From the NCBI GenBank assembly GCA_964353115.1, contig CAYGUI010000015.1:1-27900 (forward strand): a DNA stretch of 27,900 bases. The letters are read 5' to 3'. Both the position numbers and the translations under genes were made by a program. Below the pieces are notes generated by a model that was not told the DNA's origin, ran no database searches, and saw only the letters and a program-made list of their open reading frames with translations. This DNA comes from CAYGUI01 sp964353115 (lineage in GTDB: Bacteria; Pseudomonadota; Gammaproteobacteria; JAGOUU01). How positions within the stretch are numbered: position 1 is the stretch's first letter; each line of letters begins with the position of its first letter. Positions 23,218-27,900 of the stretch are shown piece after piece.

Positions 23218-23266
23218 AGTAAAACATCCTATTAAATTACAACTCTACATTTTAAAGTATAGTAAA

Positions 23267-23299
23267 TTATGGGCTATAATTTTATAAAAAGCCCCATAA
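23267..23299. promoter_or_regulatory. zntB -10 box flanked by an inverted repeat
   Basis: TATAAT (23275–23280) lies 23 nt before the zntB ATG. It is bracketed by TTATGGGCT (23267–23275) and AGCCCCATAA (23290–23299), which pair over 9 bp with one bulged base. Placed over the -10 box and start point it could be an operator or a leader hairpin. The 86-nt region also separates zntB from the divergent TackOD1 operon. Confidence 0.45.
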
Positions 23300-23303
23300 A
23301 ATT

Positions 23304-24275
23304 ATGAAACATATTTCATTGGTAAAAGCATATCAACTTGATGGTAAAGGTGGCGGACAGAAGCTATCATGGGATGATATTAATAAACCTTATACCTCTG
23401 GAATACGATGGTTGCATCTTGATTATTCAACTCGTAAGACCAAAGAATGGATTAAAAAAGAAAGCCAGGTTGGTGAAATAATTTCAGATTTGCTATTGGA
23501 CTCTGATACTCGACCTCGTTCTCTGCTTCATAATAGCGGAATCTTTTTATCTCTAAGAGGGGTAAACTTAAATCCTGGCCAAGATCCAGAAGATATGGTT
23601 TCTATAAGAATATGGGCTGAAAAAAATCTTATAATCACAACGCGAAGAAGAAAAATACTTGCGATAGATGATATTTGTGAAGCAATTGATAATGGAAAAG
23701 GTCCTAAAAATAGACAGGAATTTATATTAATAATTAATGAATTTTTATTAAGAAATATTGATCGAGTCGTTGATAATATTGAAAATAATATGGATGACTT
23801 AGAGGAAAGAATTATATCAGCTAAAGAGCTTGGTAATATGATTGCTAGTGTATCTGATTTAAGAAGAGAAGCTATATTGATTAAACGTTATTTGTTGCCA
23901 CAGCGAGAAGCTCTTCATAACTTGCAAATTGCACCAGAAACTTTAATTGGTAAAGATTTTCGTATGGAGCTAGGTGAGATTAGAAATAAGCTAATTATAT
24001 TTATAGAAAACCTAGAAGCTGTACGTGATAGATTATCGATTATTCACGAAGAAGTTGCGAGTAATATTTCAATGGATATTAATAATAAAATGTATGTATT
24101 AGCTATAATATCAATAATATTTTTGCCATTAGCTTTTTTGACCGGTCTTTTAGGAATTAACGTTGGTGGTATTCCATTAGCAGAAGATAAATTTGGATTT
24201 TTATTTGCATGTGGATTATTGGTCGTTGTTGCAGGAATAACCTTAGGTGTTTTAAAAGTTAAGAAGTGGCTATAG
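23304..24275 (+). CDS. zntB: CorA-family zinc transporter ZntB
   Basis: The protein has 323 residues. A large cytoplasmic domain (1–260) with a long helical part is followed by two C-terminal membrane helices. The loop between them carries GLLGINVGGIP (281–291): CorA magnesium channels have GMN here, whereas GIN followed by VGGIP is the ZntB version. It should form a funnel-shaped pentamer and transport zinc; import driven by the proton gradient has been shown for E. coli ZntB. The stop codon is one nucleotide from the stop of the convergent rimB gene, leaving no room for a separate terminator. Confidence 0.92.
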   Translation: MKHISLVKAYQLDGKGGGQKLSWDDINKPYTSGIRWLHLDYSTRKTKEWIKKESQVGEIISDLLLDSDTRPRSLLHNSGIFLSLRGVNLNPGQDPEDMVSIRIWAEKNLIITTRRRKILAIDDICEAIDNGKGPKNRQEFILIINEFLLRNIDRVVDNIENNMDDLEERIISAKELGNMIASVSDLRREAILIKRYLLPQREALHNLQIAPETLIGKDFRMELGEIRNKLIIFIENLEAVRDRLSIIHEEVASNISMDINNKMYVLAIISIIFLPLAFLTGLLGINVGGIPLAEDKFGFLFACGLLVVVAGITLGVLKVKKWL

Positions 24276-24276
24276 A

Positions 24277-24750
24277 CTAATCGTCTTTATACAATTCTTT
24301 TAAGGATTTTTTAGATATTTTTCCAAGCAATAAATTTTTGTGTGGCTCAATAATAAAGTGCTCCATTGCATCACGTCCTAGTAACATGCGATAAGCTAAT
24401 GGATCACGATTTGACAAAGATACTTCAATTTCCCACTCATAATCTCCCATAATAATAGGAGTTTTAATGATATATCTATTTTCTTTATGGCCATTAGAGC
24501 TTGTTATATTTCTCTGATCGATTATTTCAGCACTGCATTTTCTTATAACTTCTACGTTTGCCTGTAAAGGGTGAATAAAGAATTTTACAATATCTTTCCC
24601 TTTTATTTTATGTTGAGATATATCAAAAGCATGTAAAGCTGATATTTTTGCGCCAGTATCTATTTTTACTTTAACTGCCGGTAATTTTAATTTTGGTAGT
24701 TCACACCATTCATTCCAGCCTATCAAAGTTTTATCTTGATTAATTATCAT
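24277..24750 (-). CDS. rimB: RimB-like retropepsin-fold protease (COG4067)
   Basis: The protein has 157 residues of the family once annotated as ATP-dependent zinc protease and now recognised as retropepsin-like. The catalytic-Asp motif is KIDTGAKISALHA (30–41), followed by the typical RYIIKTPIIMGDYEWEIEVSLSNRD and MLLGRDAME. There is a single active-site Asp (31), so a homodimer is expected. It overlaps the rimK stop by 4 nt. In Pseudomonas RimB acts with RimK on the glutamate tail of ribosomal protein S6, trimming what the ligase adds. The third Pseudomonas gene, rimA, is not present here. Confidence 0.85.
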   Translation of the reverse strand: MIINQDKTLIGWNEWCELPKLKLPAVKVKIDTGAKISALHAFDISQHKIKGKDIVKFFIHPLQANVEVIRKCSAEIIDQRNITSSNGHKENRYIIKTPIIMGDYEWEIEVSLSNRDPLAYRMLLGRDAMEHFIIEPHKNLLLGKISKKSLKELYKDD

Positions 24751-25658
24751 CCTTGGTAATCTTTATCTTGTCTCTTATATTCTTTTTCAATATATTTAAT
24801 AACTTGTTCTGCAACATTAATGCCAGTACAGCTTTCAATTCCTTCTAATCCTGGTGATGCATTAACTTCTATAACAAGTGGACCACGATTTGTTCGTAAA
24901 ATATCGACACCTGAAAAATGTAAATTTAAAGCCTGTGCTGACTCAATTGCTATTCTTTCTTCTTCAGGAGATAAAATTACTTTTTCACAGCTTCCACCAG
25001 CATGAATATTTGAGCGAAAATCATCACCTTTAGATTGACGTTTCATTGATGCAATAACTTTATTACCAAGAACAACGCAGCGTAAATCTGATCCGCTGGA
25101 TTCTTTAATAAATTCTTGGATAATAATATTAGCGTCAATTCGCCAAAATGCTTGGATAACACTTTTAGCTGCTTGCTTAGTTTCTGCTAAAACTACGCCA
25201 CTACCTTGAGCTCCTTCTAATAATTTAATAATTAATGGAGCTCCACCAACTGATTCTATAACTCCTTCTATATCAGATGGTGAATGAGCAAATGCAGTAT
25301 TTGGAATTGGCAATCCTTTGCGAGCCAAAATTTGCAAAGATCTAATTTTATCCCGAGCCCTTGTAATTCCCAGCGCAGAATTAAGAGAGAAAACTTTCAT
25401 TGTTTCAAACTGTCTTACTACTGCAGAGCCATAAAATGGCATGCTGGCACCAATCCTAGGTAAAATAGCATCAAAATCTTGAGCAGAAAAGGTAAATTTT
25501 GCTTTTGACAAATTGATTGATGGTTTCCCATCAATCAATGCCATATGGCTTTTAGCGTAGTTAATAACATGAGTATCATGTCCTAGCTTTTTGCCTTCTT
25601 CTAAAAATCTTTTGGTGCTATATAAACTTGGACCACGAGATAGAATTGCTATTTTCAT
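24747..25658 (-). CDS. rimK: RimK, ribosomal protein S6 glutamate ligase
   Basis: The protein has 303 residues, nearly the length of E. coli RimK. An N-terminal alpha/beta domain (MKIAILSRGPSLYSTKRFLE) precedes an ATP-grasp fold: PLIIKLLEGAQGSGVVLAE binds nucleotide, IIQEFI is the hinge, and VIEVNASPGLEGIE near 262–274 holds the Mg-binding Glu and Asn. It adds glutamates to the C-terminus of ribosomal protein S6 and can also make poly-alpha-glutamate. It forms an operon with rimB and lies 16 nt after the RRM gene, so the three may be one transcript. Confidence 0.95.
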   Translation of the reverse strand: MKIAILSRGPSLYSTKRFLEEGKKLGHDTHVINYAKSHMALIDGKPSINLSKAKFTFSAQDFDAILPRIGASMPFYGSAVVRQFETMKVFSLNSALGITRARDKIRSLQILARKGLPIPNTAFAHSPSDIEGVIESVGGAPLIIKLLEGAQGSGVVLAETKQAAKSVIQAFWRIDANIIIQEFIKESSGSDLRCVVLGNKVIASMKRQSKGDDFRSNIHAGGSCEKVILSPEEERIAIESAQALNLHFSGVDILRTNRGPLVIEVNASPGLEGIESCTGINVAEQVIKYIEKEYKRQDKDYQG

Positions 25659-25674
25659 AGTATAGCTTAAAAAA

Positions 25675-25932
25675 TTATCTTCTTTCGTTAGCTACGTTTA
25701 CGATAATTTTTCTGCCTTGAATGTCATGTTCATGTAATGAAAGAGCTTTGTCAGTAGCTTCTTTAGAGCCCATAGTTACGAATGCAAATCCACGAGGTCT
25801 TCCTGTATCACGATTGATAGGGATAGATACTTCTACTACTTCACCACATTGTGAAAAAAGGCCTTGTAATTCATCTTTAGTTGTACTAAATGGAAGATTT
25901 GCTACGAAAAGTTTGTTTTGAGTGTTTGTCAT
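25675..25932 (-). CDS. RRM-domain RNA-binding protein
   Basis: The protein has 85 residues and consists of one RNA recognition motif. RNP2 is LFVANL (8–13) and RNP1 is RGFAFVTM (47–54), with the aromatic residues needed for base stacking in RNP1 and one position (Phe9) in RNP2. It resembles the small glycine-poor RRM proteins of cyanobacteria and gammaproteobacteria, some of which are cold-induced or guide mRNA. It has no other domain. It is the first gene of a likely RRM–rimK–rimB transcript; the 138-nt region to glyQ holds both divergent promoters. No ribosome binding site is visible. Confidence 0.92.
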   Translation of the reverse strand: MTNTQNKLFVANLPFSTTKDELQGLFSQCGEVVEVSIPINRDTGRPRGFAFVTMGSKEATDKALSLHEHDIQGRKIIVNVANERR

Positions 25933-26020
25933 AATTTACATTTACTTATTATTTAAAAATTTACCCCCCCACTTTACCATAAAAAATATAAAAACAATAT
26001 AAAAACTATAAATTTTACTG

Positions 26021-26029
26021 TGTTATAAT
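26021..26029 (+). promoter_or_regulatory. Extended -10 promoter upstream of glyQ
   Basis: TGTTATAAT is a consensus extended -10 element that would give a leader of about 35 nt, containing a run of nine or ten T residues. It is one of two candidate glyQ promoters. Confidence 0.4.
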
Positions 26030-26058
26030 CACTTTTATTCTTTTTTTTTGCCTAAGTT

Positions 26059-26064
26059 TATAAT
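26059..26064 (+). promoter_or_regulatory. Second glyQ -10 box, leaderless geometry
   Basis: TATAAT ends exactly 6 nt before the glyQ ATG at 26071, and the intervening bases are all T, so no Shine–Dalgarno site exists. A transcript from here would begin at the start codon. Confidence 0.35.
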
Positions 26065-26070
26065 TTTTTT

Positions 26071-26940
26071 ATGAAAACAGTTTTACACAAGCCTGAAAAT
26101 TTTCAAGAATTAATTTTTCGCATCCAAAAATATTGGGCTGATTTAGGTTGTGTTATAGCGCAACCACTGGATTTGGAAGTAGGTGCTGGTACTTTTCACC
26201 CGATGACATTTATTCGTGCAATTGGTCCCAAGCCTTGGAAATGTGCTTATGTTCAGGCCTCTCGCCGTCCACAAGATGGTCGTTATGGTGACAATCCTAA
26301 CCGCTTACAAATGTTTCATCAGTTTCAGGTAATTTTAAAGCCATCGCCTGAGAACATCCAGGAATTATATCTAGAATCTCTAAAATCTTTAGGAATAGAT
26401 CCTACCGTTGACGATATAAGATTTGTTGAAGACAACTGGGAGTCACCAACTTTAGGTGCTTGGGGACAAGGCTGGGAAGTATGGCAAAATGGTATGGAAA
26501 TTTCACAATATACCTATTTTCAACAAGTAGGTGGTCTTGAATGTAAGCCAGTAACTGGTGAATTAACCTACGGTCTTGAGCGTTTAGCAATGTATTTGCA
26601 GCAAAAAGACAATGTATATGATTTAATGTGGAACGACGAAGTAACATATGGCGAAATTTTTAAAGAAAATGAACGTCAAATGTCAGCATTTAATTTTGAA
26701 GAGGCAAATGTTGATTTTTTACTAAAATCTTTTGAAGTTTATGAACAAGAATGTCGAAATTTATTAGATAAAAAATTATATATTCCAGCTTATGAGCAAG
26801 TTATGCACGCATCGCACTTTTTTAATCTATTAGATGCTAGAGGTGCTATTTCTGTCACAGAGCGTAAACAATATATTTTAAGAATTCGTAAATTATCCAG
26901 TAGTGTAGCAGAGTGTTTTTATGAAGAATCTACTATTTGA
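26071..26940 (+). CDS. glyQ: Glycyl-tRNA synthetase alpha subunit
   Basis: The protein has 289 residues (E. coli 303) and the full class II catalytic core of bacterial-type GlyQ: QKYWADLGCVIAQPLDLEVGAGTFHP, then SRRPQDGRYGDNPNRLQ, RFVEDNWESPTLGAWGQGWEVW and ELTYGLERLAMYL. It activates glycine and charges tRNA-Gly in an alpha2-beta2 tetramer. The end overlaps the glyS start by 20 nt. Nothing suggests damage in this subunit. It is notable because its partner subunit appears truncated; without a beta subunit the alpha subunit does not support normal aminoacylation. Confidence 0.97.
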   Translation: MKTVLHKPENFQELIFRIQKYWADLGCVIAQPLDLEVGAGTFHPMTFIRAIGPKPWKCAYVQASRRPQDGRYGDNPNRLQMFHQFQVILKPSPENIQELYLESLKSLGIDPTVDDIRFVEDNWESPTLGAWGQGWEVWQNGMEISQYTYFQQVGGLECKPVTGELTYGLERLAMYLQQKDNVYDLMWNDEVTYGEIFKENERQMSAFNFEEANVDFLLKSFEVYEQECRNLLDKKLYIPAYEQVMHASHFFNLLDARGAISVTERKQYILRIRKLSSSVAECFYEESTI

Positions 26941-27841
26941 ATTAGGTGTCGAAGAGCTTCCAATAAAAGAAGTTAAATTATTATCAGAATCTTTAAAAGC
27001 TAATTTAGCACATGGCTTACGTGAGCATAAATTAGAATTTGCAGATATAAAATCTTTTGCAACACCGCGCAGAATCGCAGTATTAATTAATAATTTGGTA
27101 GAAAAAGCGCCAGACCAAAATATAGAGCGACGTGGACCGGCTGTTAGTGCTAAAGAAGCTGCTAAAATTGGCTTTGCAAAATCTTGTGCTACAGAATTAG
27201 AAAAGTTAGAAACTATAGATACTGATAAAGGTCAGTATTTAGTTTATCGTGCCAAACAAAACGGTGAACTTACAAAAAACATTATCGGAAATTTAATAAA
27301 TTCAGTACTCAAAAAATTGCCAGTTAAGCGTGCAATGCGTTGGGGTGATCATGATTATGCTTTTGCGCGTCCAGTACATTGGGCAGTTTTATTATATGGT
27401 GACGAAGTAATATCTAACGAATTTTTTGGTATTAATTCTAATAATTTTACTTTTGGTCATAGATTTTTAAGTCCTGAAAAAATAATTATCAAAAATCCTG
27501 ATGATTATGAAAAATTATTGGAAAAAGCTTTTGTAATAGCTGATTTTAATAAAAGACGTGAGCTAATTAAAAATTTAGTATTAAAAGAAGCGGCTAATAA
27601 AAAGCTAATACCAGATTTAGATGATGAATTATTAGACGATGTTACAAGTTTGGTTGAATGGCCAGTAGCTTTGGTTGGCGAATTTAATAAGGAATATTTA
27701 GAAGTTCCAAAAGAGTGCTTGATTACTTCAATGCGCGTGAATCAGAAGTATTTTGCGTTATTTGATGCACTGGATTCCCGCCTGCGCGGGAATGACGAAA
27801 AGTCTAGCGGGAATAACGAACAATCTCAGAGCAATGAATAA
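26921..27841 (+). CDS. glyS: Glycyl-tRNA synthetase beta subunit, truncated by a palindromic repeat
   Basis: The frame codes for 306 residues; bacterial GlyS is usually about 690. Residues 1–282 are well-conserved GlyS (MKNLLFELGVEELP at the start; RAMRWGDHDYAFARPVHW; TSLVEWPVALVGEF; SMRVNQKYFALFD). Just where KLLPxFIxVxN-type sequence should follow, the frame enters the repeat (ALDSRLRGNDEKSSGNNEQ) and stops at TAA 27839. The lost part would include the HD-like region and the C-terminal tRNA-binding domain. The 59 nt to the window edge show no convincing GlyS continuation in any frame; a new frame opens at ATG 27855 (MKKIIPFIKYISYS). Options are a split gene resumed further downstream, a second glycyl-tRNA synthetase elsewhere, or a misassembly at a repeat. 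Confidence 0.85.
   Translation: MKNLLFELGVEELPIKEVKLLSESLKANLAHGLREHKLEFADIKSFATPRRIAVLINNLVEKAPDQNIERRGPAVSAKEAAKIGFAKSCATELEKLETIDTDKGQYLVYRAKQNGELTKNIIGNLINSVLKKLPVKRAMRWGDHDYAFARPVHWAVLLYGDEVISNEFFGINSNNFTFGHRFLSPEKIIIKNPDDYEKLLEKAFVIADFNKRRELIKNLVLKEAANKKLIPDLDDELLDDVTSLVEWPVALVGEFNKEYLEVPKECLITSMRVNQKYFALFDALDSRLRGNDEKSSGNNEQSQSNE
27770..27797 (+). repeat. GC-rich palindromic repeat, copy 3, inside glyS
   Basis: Stem ATTCCCGC (27774–27781) with GCGGGAAT (27786–27793), loop CTGC; same ends as copies 1 and 2. Read in the glyS frame it gives LDSRLRGND, a peptide typical of such elements when they invade coding sequence. Confidence 0.88.
27807..27820 (+). repeat. Degenerate direct half-copy of the repeat
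   Basis: GCGGGAATAACGAA repeats 27786–27799 (GCGGGAATGACGAA) with one difference. The inserted unit is therefore longer than the 28-nt palindrome and extends to about 27838. Confidence 0.65.
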
Positions 27842-27900
27842 AATACTATCTTAAATGAAAAAAATTATACCATTTATAAAATATATATCATATTCACATA

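Noticed and set aside
27842..27900. Possible resumption of GlyS in the +1 frame (MKKIIPFIKYISYS)
   Set aside because: It loosely resembles the KLLPxFIxVxN segment that should follow, but the spacing is wrong and the stretch is too short and AT-rich to judge.

Overview
The window is AT-rich, gene-dense DNA from a proteobacterium. Several blocks point to a gammaproteobacterium: the MoxR–DUF58–DUF4381–BatA–BatB–BatD aerotolerance cluster, an AsmA gene next to YggX, the sequence of the tRNA-Phe, a RimB–RimK pair, RlmJ, ZntB and a YhiN-type flavoprotein. The strong A+T bias, scattered GC-rich palindromes and broken or shortened genes would suit a host-associated or intracellular lineage, for example Legionellales-like. 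That placement is inference; no rRNA is present.

Layout. 1–6473 (minus strand): a compact operon transcribed moxR, DUF58, DUF4381, batA, batB, batD. BatD runs off the left edge. 6596–7540 (minus): ispB, divergent from asmA–yggX (7595–9888, plus). Then tRNA-Phe, ppiB, a SnoaL-like gene, a FUSC membrane protein, and a small membrane-protein gene that appears frameshifted. 12811–14764 (minus): an APH(6)-like kinase and a secreted conserved protein, divergent from yhiN (14860–16065, plus). 16141–18993 (minus): a polyol-dehydrogenase-like gene, rlmJ and a HigB/HigA-type toxin–antitoxin pair. 19027–23217 (minus): a tight four-gene operon coding for a TackOD1 zinc-ribbon regulator with a degenerate GGDEF-like end, a processive family 2 glycosyltransferase, a HlyD-like protein and a small proline-rich membrane protein. 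23304–24275 (plus): zntB, which meets rimB–rimK and an RRM protein gene (minus). 26071–27841 (plus): glyQ and a glyS that ends early.

Two points stand out. The first is the four-gene operon, which looks like a polysaccharide synthesis and export module similar in logic to Alg8/Alg44, controlled by an unusual zinc-ribbon protein. The second is glyS, an essential gene: its reading frame runs into a palindromic repeat after about 282 residues and stops at 306, where about 690 is usual. Two other copies of the repeat lie in the window, and one carries a compensatory base-pair change.

A recurrent layout also deserves attention. At several gene heads a TATAAT box lies 6–8 nt before the ATG with no clear Shine–Dalgarno sequence, which is the geometry expected of leaderless mRNAs.
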